Positions 23,483 to 34,319 of a stretch of DNA of 64,000 nucleotides are shown here, in pieces. Under the pieces are notes generated by a model that saw only the letters and a list, made by a program, of their open reading frames with translations, did not search any database and was not told the origin of the DNA. The stretch's first letter is position 1, and the number at the start of each line of letters is the position of its first letter. This DNA is from Homalodisca vitripennis. Taxonomy: Eukaryota; Arthropoda; Insecta; Hemiptera; Cicadellidae. The stretch covers positions 125,561,001-125,625,000 of the forward strand of contig NC_060211.1 of the NCBI RefSeq assembly GCF_021130785.1, given 5' to 3'. The position numbers were made by a program, and so were the translations under genes.

Positions 23483-24600
23483 GCACTGTCCAGATCTGGG
23501 GCTAACTTAGATTTTCAACGGATGGATGATCTTGCGTTCCAAGGATTCCTTATCACTTTCAAAACCACCCTTCATTTAAAATTAATAGCGAGACATGTTA
23601 ATTTGTTTCGAGAACAAATGTACCAAATATTTTACTATTTTAATATTCCAGAGGATTGGGGTTAAGACAGTCATATTGGAAGTGATTTAAAGGGAATTTA
23701 TTACCTTCACTTAGTCTACAGCTTGTCTTTTATTTATCCTCGATGCAATATCTTATGAGTGTAATTGATAATATTTCAATTGATTAACTGTCAGATTTGG
23801 TAAACAGATTTAAATAAAATATCGTCTTATATCCAGCAGACATTTGGAGATAATGTTGAAAAACAACCAAAAAAGATGGAAGTATGCTCTCAAGCATCTC
23901 TAAGGCCTGGAAGTTTCGAAATAACATGTACGAGATAACATGGGAATCTTTTAAATTTAAACGGATACATTTACGGATTCCGTAGTGTAAAGGCATAAAT
24001 ACTCCATGGTTTAAAAAAAATTATATTCTTCCCTCTTTGACGAGAGGTTTTTAAATATGAATGTCACTGATGATCATGAGAAGAAATGCTGTAAAGTGCT
24101 CACAGTGAACGTTACACAGAACCCATTCATATAGGCTCGATGTTTTACTAGCATGCATGAAGTTAGAGTTACTAATTAAGAACTATTATGAATTTTACCT
24201 TTGACAAAAGTTTTTAAAAATTTTGATTTCCACAATTGAAAAGATTTCGGAAGTTTTAATTCATATGTCAAATTTCTCCAAAAGTACCTGAAATCAGTTA
24301 TGGTTATTACCTTTGGATCTGCTTCATTTTCTATTACACTGGAGCTCCAAATCTCTTGGTCTCTAAATACGAGTATCCTCATGAACCCATACTTGGACGG
24401 CAAGATATTCTGCAAGACACGAAGTCTGTAATGTAATTAGAGAAGTGCTCTACCCCTCACCCCATTTCATCTTACTTAGCACACTAACTGCAGTGACACA
24501 CTCACTCAGACTCTGAGTTTACTCTACTGAGTAACAACTTTGAACGTGTACATTAGGCTCGGAAACTCGTGTAGAGGTAGGAATGTTATTAAGGGCAGAA
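23480..24600 (+). repeat. Module end block, copy B
   Basis: It matches C 33697-34310 at 'cactgtccagatc.gg.gcta', 'ctcttgcgttcc..ggat', 'agttactaattaag' (24166), 'cgaagtctgtaatg.aatta' (24420) and 'cc.catttcatctta' (24462). It also matches A 15590-15830. Several indels are present and no frame is open across it. Confidence 0.6.
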
Positions 24601-24621
24601 AACCTATCCTCAAGTAGTCAT

Positions 24622-26482
24622 TAGGTCAGAGGTTTTAATTAAGAGTCTGTATTCGTAGACGCCAAAATCACCTCATAACTCGTTGTTTTATCGTCTTCTT
24701 TGGACCGGATCTCACAACTTTGAACACTTTACAACAGATAAACTATACTGAACAAAAAGACGATTTAATATTGTTGAATCTTTCTTAATATCCATCCATT
24801 ACAAGTGTTTCATTTAAAAACAGTAAATAAAAAGAAATTTAATTTTTTCACAATATATAAAACAATCTCTATCTTGTGGTTTCCACGTTACTTATGAATT
24901 ATGCAGACTTTGAGCTCTAAAGAAATCATAGACACTCAAATAGAGATTTTAATTAAAAGAAATTTATTTAATTTTATACCCTAAATCCAAATTAAGAGTT
25001 TCTTTAAAAGTTTGTAGGTTAATGGTTTTTTTAGATTCCATGCAGATGTTGGTTATGAAATTTCTATCCCTTTTTGTTGATAGAACGGGCAAAGTCTCAA
25101 AAATATTAAAAATACTTAGTTGCGCGTAAAAATTACAACATATTTAATACATAGTTTTTCATAAAATTGATAAAAATATTTTGTAATTGAACTACTTTAT
25201 AAATTACACATCCTTATTGGTTCTTTTAAATATAAGACAATATGCATGTAATGGAGCTCTCTATGCGAGTTTCCTTGCATATACTGTGATGAGTAGTCTT
25301 TGACTTCGGTCCAAAAGTAATAAACAGTATTTCAAACTATATTGTCTCAGTTGCCAAAGCAAAAGAGTTGTATACCTTATTTTAAAAGAGTATAACTTTA
25401 TATACTTTTTAAAAGACAAAACCTTTTAACTTTAAATTTACCAAAACTTTTAAACATTCAGCTGTCCAATTGTCACAAAAACCGGCCTTTAAACCTACAT
25501 GGCTTAATAAGAGATCTATAAGAAATGAAAATGTGAATAGTGTATCACCTGAAATTTTTTAATGTTATTAGTCATTAAAGTTATTGCCACTATTCAAAAA
25601 ATAAATTATTAATAGAAAACTCGATGTTCACGTAGAGTTTTGTCCAAATTAACAACTTTGACGCTTAGAGAAGAAACATAAGGCCATCTCTTGACGGTAA
25701 CAACTTCAATTCTGTTTTAAATTACACATGAGTAAATCTAATTTTTATAGATTTATATTAAAAATGACATTAGGTAATAATTGGCAAAAAACTAATATCC
25801 CACTTTTTCTGATTTAAAATGCTTTCTTCCCATTTAAATAATTGTAGTCATCAGGGCTTTATCCATTAATTTCTTAGACGAAATATTGTTTGTTATCTTT
25901 TATTTAAAATCCATCGTATTAAAATTGTTGCGCATTATAAACAGTGTTATTAATTAGTAACGCCAACTAAATAAAACGACTGTTTTTAAAAAGTTTTGGC
26001 ATATAAAAATACTCCTACAAATATACTATCAACTAAAATGTACTTTAATATCATGGAAGTATTGTTTATTAACAATTCTAATTACAATTTAAGAACTATT
26101 GTGGGAAAAAGGAACAATTACACGCATTTGCCATATTCATTACATATACATGTAATTTTTATACACTAATGAACCAATTGCTATAAATACTCCACGTATA
26201 TTGAACGTGTGTGCAATAAATGGACTTTATTTACTACTCACGAACACAAGTTTAATAAACTGTCTTATATTTCTTTCAGATTGATGTGTGATTTTAAACT
26301 CGGCTAAGTTTGCAGAAAGGAGGATTGCTAATAAGGGGTTGCTAGCCATTAGTGATGATTCTACCTCAGCTGGACTCGAAGGGACTGATGTGGCCTCATG
26401 GGTCATATCAAGCCGGATTACTTTGGTTTCAGTTGATCCCGTGTCCGGTTACAATGATCTTGATTGATCAAGGCGAATCATC
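24622..26482 (+). repeat. Near-identical segmental repeat, copy 2
   Basis: Partner of bases 1-1890 at an offset of 24621. A roughly 20-bp deletion near 25405 and several small indels distinguish it. Similarity collapses just after the 'gattgatcaa' motif near 26462-26471. The left edge coincides with the module C start, immediately after a block that matches the end of module C itself, so the repeat boundary coincides with the module junction. Confidence 0.85.
26280..26467 (+). other. Conserved frame block, copy C (possible relic exon)
   Basis: The block is preceded by the same acceptor-like tract as copy A (CAG ending at 26279). The frame through TDVASWVI runs without a stop to TGA at 26465-26467, ending GYNDLD. 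There is one clear in-frame stop just 5' of the block in the exon-like part (TGTGTGA), so an intact ATG-initiated reading is not available. It is best regarded as a relic, or as part of a spliced non-coding or partial exon. The GYND ending is shared with copy B. Confidence 0.3.
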
Positions 26483-26529
26483 ATATCTATCATTTCATCT
26501 TCTTGAATTTATAATGAATTTTCTGCAGA

Positions 26530-27060
26530 AGATAATTAGTTGAATAATCGAACCGATATTAATAGATTGACACACAATAGGCGTTCCTGGATCTATTTCA
26601 TGTTATCATAAAAATTAAGAACATGTTACAATAAATCTAATCTTACTATCGTTTTTGATGAACACATGCGTCGGACTCATACGTGAAATACTGTTGCAAT
26701 AAACTATTCCACTACTTCTATTAACCATTGTTTTGAATTAAAACCACTACAGTCGTTTAAAGACAGCTTAAAATTATAGCCGGAACTTTTCGATTAGTTG
26801 TCTTAACAGGTCATAAAGTTGTCATCCTGGATGTTTGGATTCCGATCGTTGATTCGTTGATTGTTGATCGTTGGATTCACGATCCAAACGTTAGGGGATC
26901 GCGTGTTTGGAGAAGTGAATTGTTTGGGTACAAAATAATCAAGACAACTGAAATAACCTTTTGGAGATTTTAATTTTAAGGATGTTTTATGCTTCTCAAG
27001 TAATTAACGGTGATATTCCAAGGAGCTTATATATTAAAAATTGTGGATAGTTGTTTTAGC
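26530..27060. other. Module C, gene-free, with the 'gtgtttggaga' landmark
   Basis: At 26905-26940 the words gcgtgtttggagaagtgaattgtttgggta match B 17908-17940 and A 2490-2516. Just upstream is a short internally repeated stretch (26846-26890: gatcgttgattc, gatccaaacg). No coding frame is seen. Confidence 0.5.
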
Positions 27061-27072
27061 AAGATAAAATTA

Positions 27073-27115
27073 TATATATATATATATAATATATATATTA
27101 TATATACATATACAT
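27073..27115. repeat. TA-rich microsatellite
   Basis: Interrupted TA repeat adjoining the tail of the minus-strand tRNA-like copy at 27187-27255, repeating the head-tail-TA order of the 3240-3806 cluster. Confidence 0.9.
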
Positions 27116-27186
27116 ACTCATTAAATTTGTATAAGTGGCAATAGCCTAATTTAATTTCAATAAACATTGAATCACAAAAAGTACTA

Positions 27187-27255
27187 GCTCCGCCGGGACT
27201 CGAACCCGGATCTTTCACTTGCCGGGTGAATGTGCTACCATTACACCACAGACCC
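27187..27255 (-). pseudogene. tRNA-like sequence, copy 4
   Basis: Minus strand. The A box and B box are intact and the anticodon loop CCGGCAA has C33, as in the other copies. The anticodon stem is better paired than in copy 1. It is followed by the family tail (agtactttttgtgattcaatgtttattgaaatt) running into TA repeats. It is probably part of a SINE-like repeat rather than a tRNA gene. Confidence 0.7.
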
Positions 27256-27365
27256 CTTACTTTTTACGATCAATTATTTTGTATTTGGCCGTTTCTTTCA
27301 CAAATGTGTTTAAATAACCAAACTAACATATGATCGGAAGACCAAATACCTGCCAAATGACTTTT

Positions 27366-27390
27366 GACTCAAGTCCCGGCGAAGCAAGTA
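27366..27390 (+). pseudogene. tRNA-like fragment, copy 5 (3' end only)
   Basis: Only the T-arm/acceptor end and 3' flank remain (gactcaagtcccggcgaagc, then aagtactttttgc). The sequence between this fragment and copy 4 is the reverse complement of the spacer between copies 2 and 3, showing that both clusters derive from one composite unit. Confidence 0.6.
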
Positions 27391-27421
27391 CTTTTTGCAA
27401 ACATAAAAAAGGTCGATCCAC

Positions 27422-27427
<6 letters not shown>

Positions 27428-27472
<45 letters not shown>
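27428..27472. repeat. (TA)n microsatellite
   Basis: Perfect TA run immediately upstream of the LINE relic's 3' side. Confidence 0.95.
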
Positions 27473-27474
<2 letters not shown>

Positions 27475-27549
27475 GTTGCCAGTCAGAATGCCATGATTAG
27501 CTTTCTATGCTGATTGTACCTTGGAACAAATTGAATTATTTGATAGGAT

Positions 27550-28770
27550 TAAAGTCAATAACTTGATTGTTAAGGTCAGCCAGAAATAAGGACCCATCCC
27601 ATTACGGGAATGGTTCAGCAAAACGCCAGTCTTTACGAGGTAGATCCATTCTGTCCATTAGTAAAGTTGCATTAAACACTAAAGTTTTGTTTTTGCCCTC
27701 TAATATATACCACTCAGATGTTCAGCTGTCATTGGATGAAAAGTTTTGTGCTGCAGCAGACTTGTGCTGATTTAAGAGATAGTTTCGAGACCAAAGACTG
27801 CTCTTCTGTAGTGGGTGATCTTGCACTATGGATAATATTATGAGGCAGATATAGTTTTCCAAAGTTCTTTGAATAGTGGTTCCTCGAATCTTACTTCAGA
27901 AGGAACTATATTACACAGTACAGGAATCAATAATGGTGTGATTGGCTTTTTGTTCTCATAATAATATATAGTTAGCAACAATATTTTTAATATGGGAACT
28001 ATTATCCATACAGGGGCGCAGTACTCAACAGTGGAATATGGGAAGCAGAAGTGCGCAAAGGTTTTGCCTTTGATCCCCATGTTGTCCCAAATGGATACTG
28101 TATGATGTTTGTCCTACTTCTAACTTGTGTTTGTTCTATAACGGTCATTTGTAACTTTTAAAAGTAAGGGATCAATATTAGTGTCGCTTCTAAGGTTACT
28201 AAGGTTTTCATTGTGCCATGAAGGGAAACATTAAAAGATAAATTTAGCTTGTATTTAGCCATTATATTATTAACGTGAAACATGGGAGTTGTATGGGAGT
28301 TATAGCATTTAACTTCCAAATATTTAAATAGTTTTTGAGGTGTTTCAAGTAAATGTTCTTTCTGTTTTTAACTTCATTATGTTGGATAACTAGAGGAATG
28401 TCGTCTTCATAAGTACAAGTTCTGGATATAATAACAGCTATCAGCCGTATAGATATTAAATAGAATCGTAGCCAGAACTAACCCATGAGGAAGTCCACTT
28501 AGCAGATGTTTCAAAAACTTCCGGAACTTTTATCAGCCTATTGCCCAACATTCCATTTTAAAGCAGAAAGATGAAGGGGCAAAGTATAATGTTATGAAGT
28601 TTACAAAGCAATCCCTCTCTCCATACCGTGTCGTAAGCTGAAGAAAGATCAATAAAGGCCGCAGATGATTTAATTTTCCTTTCGTAACCGTTCTTAGTTT
28701 AAAATGTTAATACAAGTACTTGGTTGTAGCAGTTTCTCCCAGACTGAAAGCTTGTTTAGCCGAAAAGACT
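27550..28770 (-). pseudogene. Jockey-like non-LTR retrotransposon relic (reverse transcriptase and C-terminal region)
   Basis: On the minus strand, separate frames give the ordered landmarks of a LINE ORF2. FIDLSSAYDTVW (around 28622-28657) is RT motif A. SGLPHGLVLATILFNIY (around 28449-28499) is the PxGxVLxPLLFNIY motif. YEDD near 28400-28411 replaces the catalytic YADD. Further on come YSTVEYCAPVW (28008-28040) and a VLCNIVPSEVR-type segment (27888-27930), which belong to the C-terminal part of Jockey/CR1-type ORF2 proteins. Several frameshifts and stops separate these, so the copy is dead. The 5' part with the endonuclease is missing. It lies in module C only, so insertion followed the B-C split. 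Confidence 0.8.
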
Positions 28771-28914
28771 CACTGAGAGCACAAAAAATACTGTAATCTA
28801 AAAAACAATAGAATATTTCTTTAACCTATTGTTAAAATAGATGCTTATTCTAGGAATACAACTGTTAAGAGTGAGATATTTTACTGTAAATATAAAAATA
28901 GACAGCATCTATAA

Positions 28915-29400
28915 TGAAAAATTATTATTGAGAACGACTGAAAATCTGGTTATTCAGTGTGGAACAAAGAGAAAACAAAAATCGCTACGTATAATTGTCA
29001 ATGTTTGCGTGAAATAATTTCACAGAACTCAACAGCTTTGTTTTTACCACTGTCCACTGGAACTGGAGATTTTACAAGTGTAATGACAAAAGGTCAATTA
29101 ACTATACTTCAGTTTAACTGACGTTGAACTACAAAGACGTAAATAAGAGTTAAATCTTTTTCTTACCGAACTAGGTATTAGGCAGTGAAAAGGATGAATC
29201 AAGATGAATTATGCGGCTTGGGATGATGCAACTAGTATAAGAATAAGGGGAAGAGTAATTCAGCTTGGCATGCAAACAATTTAGCAGGATATCCAGGCCT
29301 TACATGCCGGCCTTTACACTTCAAGATCCTTAAACATTTGCAGACAGACATTCCATTAGTGATGACTGTGAATTGTTAATGAATGTCACAGTGAATAAAC
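28915..29400 (+). repeat. Module 'ggcatgc' block, copy C
   Basis: It matches A 6590-7070 over about 450 bp, with shared words tgaaataa.ttcacag, gcttggcatgcaaacaattt (29260-29280), ttacacttc..gat.cct.aa and cagacattccattagt. B 18665-18790 retains the core 'cagcttggcatgcgaataatt'. No common reading frame was found. Confidence 0.6.
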
Positions 29401-29749
29401 TAAGGCCTCCTGGACTAGGGGCTAAAGGCTCTCTCCATATATAGGCTACTCTAGAATTGTACGGTGAAAATTTTGAATATTCATACCAGCACTTCAAATA
29501 AAGTTTGTTTTAGAAAACAACATCATTCCATTTTGTAAAGCAATAATTAAGAACGCTATAGTACACAGAATTATAAAAACAAACACTACAACATTTGGGA
29601 CCTTTTAAGTGTTCTGGGAATATACACTGTGAGTCACAGAGGAGTAAATTACGTGCGTTATGTATAAAATATTTACAAACATCGTGCTTTTAGATTTTCA
29701 CTACTCGTTTTAGATTTCTCATAGTGCTGTACCGTTATTATAGCACATA

Positions 29750-31250
29750 TATTATATTAATTTGGAGCTAATACTTTATAAATCAAAACAACTTTTCGGA
29801 AATACTTGATTTATTCCGAATTAGAGTTTCACCAAAATTGTAACAAAGTTTACAAACTTTAGATTTGATTTTCTTCAAAAAATCCTCACAATCGATCAAA
29901 TCTAATTAAGAGTCTAATCAAAAAAGAATTAAAAATTAAAATGAAACGAAAAATGAATACTTCTCCAAAAGGTTTAAATTAACAAAATAAAATAAAAGGT
30001 TCTCTTCTCAAAATATTCAAAATCAAAATAACACAAAACTTGATATTAACTTTACGACCAACATTTAATTCACAATACTTCAAAAAATTGAATTAATTCT
30101 CAGACTCTGTAATATGGGAAATTTTACAAACTTAATCAAAACAGTATAAAAATAAAAGATATTAACTAAACGCTGGTACGGGACTTACTACTTTGAAGAC
30201 TATGGAGGCTGATAGGAAACTAAAAACGCACTAAAGAAAATTAAAAACTTGATTTGAATTTATACCCGATTAAAAGAATTACTCTAGATCCCAAACTATA
30301 GGATTAGAGTTACCACCGCTTCTCTACTCGACGTCTGCACCTTGTCGTTGTGGCTTCAAGACTGGTCCCCCTCTCTCCGGGAACCGGCTCGGAACGTATC
30401 ACCGTAGACATCTCGATCAGCTGATGTGCCGGTCTAACCAACAAACAATGTCCACGCACCGCGTCTAGTTAACAAAAGAGCCTACTTCCTACCGCGATTC
30501 AGCATAAATAATTACAACTACGGTACAGTGCTGATAACCATCAGCACTATGAAAAACATTAAATTTATTAAATTAAATTTAGTTGTTTTAGATACGTAAT
30601 TTAAAGTAAACATGCTAAATAAGAAAGCACGAGTTCTACGCAAAAAAAACAATAGTTTCGTTTTATATTCATGAATTTATTAACGAATTTACCAGTTTGA
30701 ATTAGTATGTAAATAAGAGTCGGTTACTCCACCGTAAATTTAATATAATGCAAGAAAACCCCTGCCTGGAACCACGGCGAATTATATTAGTATTGTCCTC
30801 TTTTTACTATATTGACTCTCTTCTTCACTCTGTTTGGTTAGGTATTCCTAAAGATGTTGCCTTTAAAGAAGAGGAGCTTTCGGACAAAGAGACCTTACGA
30901 GATTCTTAAAGTTGTTTGCCGCAACTTGTCATAGTAGTTGATTTAATGTGGTGGTTCGGAAGTCACCTTCAAGCCGTTGGTCACCAGGTTAAATGTTAAA
31001 GAGGGCTTCTTAGCCCTAACTTTACCTGATCCTTACTTGAATTTTTAGCTGATTGTTGATATATCGAAGAATTATCTGACTTAATCTTGTGTTACATATA
31101 ATTCTCTATACAACTAAATTTATAGAAACATGTGTTATGAATAATAATTGAAACAATTTATGGCTTCTATCTAAAAGTTCTACTTTTAGTGTTTGCTAGG
31201 TTCATTCGCTTATTTCTGATTATTATTATTATTATTAAATAAATTTATAA
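29750..31250. mobile_element. Inserted sequence in module C, probably several old transposon fragments
   Basis: B has about 650 bp between the flanking landmarks, whereas C has about 2.3 kb, so roughly 1.6 kb was gained in C or lost in B. The stretch 30310-30510 is GC-richer (e.g. gggaaccggctcggaac). The region 30750-31075 ends in a 'gttaaatgttaaagagggcttcttagccctaactttacctg' style sequence followed by an ATT repeat, resembling the 3' UTR and tail of a Jockey-type LINE on the plus strand. That identification is tentative, and no coding domain remains. Confidence 0.35.
31224..31242. repeat. (ATT)n short tandem repeat
   Basis: About six ATT units, following the LINE-3'-UTR-like sequence. Confidence 0.85.
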
Positions 31251-31959
31251 TACCCGACCAAGGACCCATTACCTAAATTTCCCTATGGCTTGTGAGAAAA
31301 ATATTTAACGAAGAACAATTTCAAATAAAAAAAAACACAAATGTGTGGATTATTTTGTGATCTATCTACACTCTAATGCTTGAAACTACTTTGTTTAAAG
31401 TTTGTTTTGACTATGTAAGGTTTGTGAAGTGGGCAGGACTTTCTAGACATTTACCATTGTTTAGTGCTACATAAAATAGTGCAGTAGATAGTTATTGTGT
31501 GCAGACCTATTGTGAACTCCATATACTAGTGTTGTACTAAATGAATGTTTGAGAAATAATGTGCATAGAACTGATACGCGCGTCGCAACTGTTTAATTAA
31601 TGTTTTAAGTGCAACGGAAACTGTAGTTGTATTTAGGTTAATTTTAAACATGAAAGAGATAAAATCGAAGATTTCTAAACGTAGTGCGATTTCATGTACC
31701 ACTGGACGATGGCCGGAAGAAATTTCTGTCTCCTTCAATGTTTAGTTTGATTAGAACTTTCAAAAATAATCTCTTTATTTTCTGCAGCTGAGGAACACAC
31801 GTTTAAAAAAGATGTTATTATGTCAGACAATGATTAAATATGTTAATAAGTAAACATAGCTTAAATAGGTAAAATTTAAATTGTTCCTTATTTTATTACT
31901 TATGACTGTATGTTTAACGGTATAGTGTGTTACAAAGCCTCATGAAATTCATAATAAAT

Positions 31960-32225
31960 ATCTCACTCATATATCAGACGTTGGTTGATATTTTATGAGG
32001 ACTGAAGAGAAACGATAAATGGAAATCAACGGATGTATTGACTGAGTGGAAAATACAGTATTGGCACCCTAATGTCCTTATTTGAAAACGAAGAAGATAT
32101 AAAAGCGTCTCAATCCACATTGCCATGCCAAAGCCATGGGAAGGTTCAAGTAAACGTACTCCATTAGCCACTAGCTTACATTTCAATACAAGTGTTATTT
32201 AAAGAGTTCTTTAAGTTACTGAATT
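31960..32225 (+). promoter_or_regulatory. Conserved TATA-box block, copy C
   Basis: TATAAAAG lies at 32098-32105 with the same flanks as copy B, including gtctcaatccacattg and caaagcca. The block also shares 'aataaatatctcact.atatatcag.cgtt' at 31950-31985 with B 19625-19655. No equivalent is found in A, where the corresponding region seems replaced or lost. Function is not demonstrated. Conservation of a small island in decaying modules is the only support beyond the TATA box. Confidence 0.4.
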
Positions 32226-33399
32226 ATATATTTTGGTTAAAATATCTTTTACATAATATGCACGTTTGATGGTTTATATTATAACTTATTTTAAACACAT
32301 AATTATGTATCACTTGAAATTTTAAAATACACGGTGAGGCATTTAATGCCTGTCATTCTTACAAATCTTTTATATTTAATACTGATTTTGCACAAAACGC
32401 TATAAAAAGTGATGAAGAACAGCTATAATTAACGCTTACTGATTAAATTTGGTTGCGAGAAATAAAAGATAAATTTAAGAGAATCTATTGGAATTGGATA
32501 TTTTTTAAATAATCTCAATGTATGCAACCAAAAAGGAATGCTTGATATCTGCTTTGAAGTAGTTTGGCGACTCTAAATATTTAATTTATTCTTAGACATC
32601 AGTTCTTATAAAACAATGGCATACATAGAATTTTATCTTTCCACTTTGTGCAAATAAAAAAGAAACATATTTAAATATGTAATCTGCTGAATTGTAATTA
32701 CATCGCTTTTATAACACGACTGATAATAAGTTAATTGGATAAACTAATATGCATTTAAGCATACATAATGGTATAATTAAAATATGAAATTAGCCTACAC
32801 ATTGTTTTACTGTTGAATTGGTCATGACTCATTTCCCGTTACATTAATTGTATACCCTGTATTCTGTTCTGTATAGTAAACTGAGACATGTAAAAAAGTT
32901 ATTCCTGTACATTTTGTCCTTCTTGGATAGATGTTACTTCGCCTCCTTGGATTTAGAAGATAAGTTTTTATAATATTATTGTTGTGTCTTGACAAAACAT
33001 ATTTTACTCGAAATCTGGTACCTTCATGTACACATATGAAATGTACATATGTGTATGTAATTATACCGTCCCGTTGTTCTTCATTTTATTAAACAGTGGA
33101 ACGTTCAATTCGTCAAATAATTACGTTAGTGCAACTTAAAGGAGCAATATACAGCTAGAGAGTGACTTGTTAAAATTTAGATATTGAGTTTGAAAAGTCA
33201 AAACATGTTACACACTCACTATTCACACAAATGCATATTATAAAGTACATAAAAAAATCAAACAGATTATTTCCATTTGTATTGTTATTTCCATTTCGTT
33301 ATATTAGAATCGGAAGCGTTGGAATAACATTGTGTATAATATAAGAGCTGTTCGAAGATCGAAATCGGGTTTAAAACAAATGTTTTATGTGATAAGTGT

Positions 33400-33700
33400 A
33401 GCGGCACTAATAATAATTATTGTCGGAAGGACATAATAGGATCTGGAATTTTGTGTTCAAAAAAATACTGGATACAGCCAACAATGAACAACTAATATAC
33501 TTTAATGTGCGATATGGTAATAAATTTAAAAATGGGGGTTGTTACAAAATGTGGAAACATTTTTCCTCCATAACGTTTTTGTCGAGATGTACAATGGCGC
33601 CGTTTACGAATAAAACTTGTAAAAGTCAGGCGCATGACGTACAATCCCATTACTAACGTCGGGAAGGCATGGCGGTGTACGCGGGGGGGGGGGGGGGGCA
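33400..33700. mobile_element. Possible dispersed repeat ending in poly-G
   Basis: This part of C has no counterpart at the same place in B, where 23060-23390 differs. It is locally GC-richer at its right side (caatggcgccgtttacgaataaaacttg) and ends in a run of about 16 G (33684-33699). Overlapping short frames on both strands reflect low stop density rather than a gene. Confidence 0.3.
33684..33699. repeat. Poly-G tract
   Basis: A run of G at the site where module B carries a (TG)n array, both immediately before 'cactgtccagatc'. Confidence 0.95.
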
Positions 33701-33959
33701 CTGTCCAGATCCGGCGCTAAACGACTATTGTCACCGGATCCTCTTGCGTTCCTGGGATACTTTTTATCATCAGTTACAAAATCCAAAGTTAATATCAAAT
33801 TTACAACTGGGCACAATATTGTGTTTTTGGATTATATTTAGTTTATTTCTGCAGTAAAGTCATTAGGTGGTAATTTTAATTTCTTAATCGTGGGCCGGAA
33901 GTTAACCCCTTCCCTGATTGTTCGTCGCCCTCTCTGAGAACTCCTTGTTGATGTAAAAG

Positions 33960-34310
33960 TCAGAGTTACTAATTAAGAAACATTCTAAATTTTGCCTTTT
34001 ATCCCCAGGACCTCTTCAATATGAACGATACCGTGGCCTAAACATTCATATTTCTTAAAGATTGCCTGAATGATTGTCAGAGTAGAGTCATAAATCCTTA
34101 CTTAGATGACATAACATTCGACCAGTTACGAAGTCTGTAATGCAATTAAACAAGTCATCTACTCCACGCCTCATTTCATCTTACCACACTGACTGTGGTG
34201 ACTCCAGGTATTCTCTGTTACGACCGTATAAATTATACTCTGAAAGCTAGGGGCTGTAAGTAGGTGTGTCATTAAGGACACATGACCTTTATTTGAATGG
34301 TTATGTCCTC
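33960..34310 (+). repeat. Module end block, copy C
   Basis: It shares 'cagagttactaattaag', 'acgaagtctgtaatgcaattaa', 'cctcatttcatcttac' and 'tgtcctcaagcg' with B 24160-24615. It is immediately followed by the diverged D start. Confidence 0.55.
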
Positions 34311-34319
34311 AAGCGTAGC

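Larger units (their letters stand above)
15950..24621 (+). repeat. Module B of the tandem array
   Basis: This is the most diverged unit, at about 8.7 kb. It shares with A and C the frame block near 17200-17330, the 'gtgtttggaga' block near 17900-17960, the 'ggcatgc' block near 18670-18790 and the end block 24140-24600. With C it shares the TATA block 19440-19880, and with A the blocks 20580-20810 and 22530-22650. It lacks the large insertions of A and C, so it may be closest to the ancestral length. The start is inferred from a weak match near 15985-16020 to the A start ('ccaaaatcac'). Confidence 0.45.

Noticed and set aside
23396..23665. 89-codon frame starting with alternating Cys-Val
   Set aside because: Translation of a (TG)n microsatellite joined to non-coding module sequence.
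33492..33857. Overlapping 60-78 codon frames on both strands
   Set aside because: They arise from a locally stop-poor, partly poly-G stretch. No frame is shared with module B.
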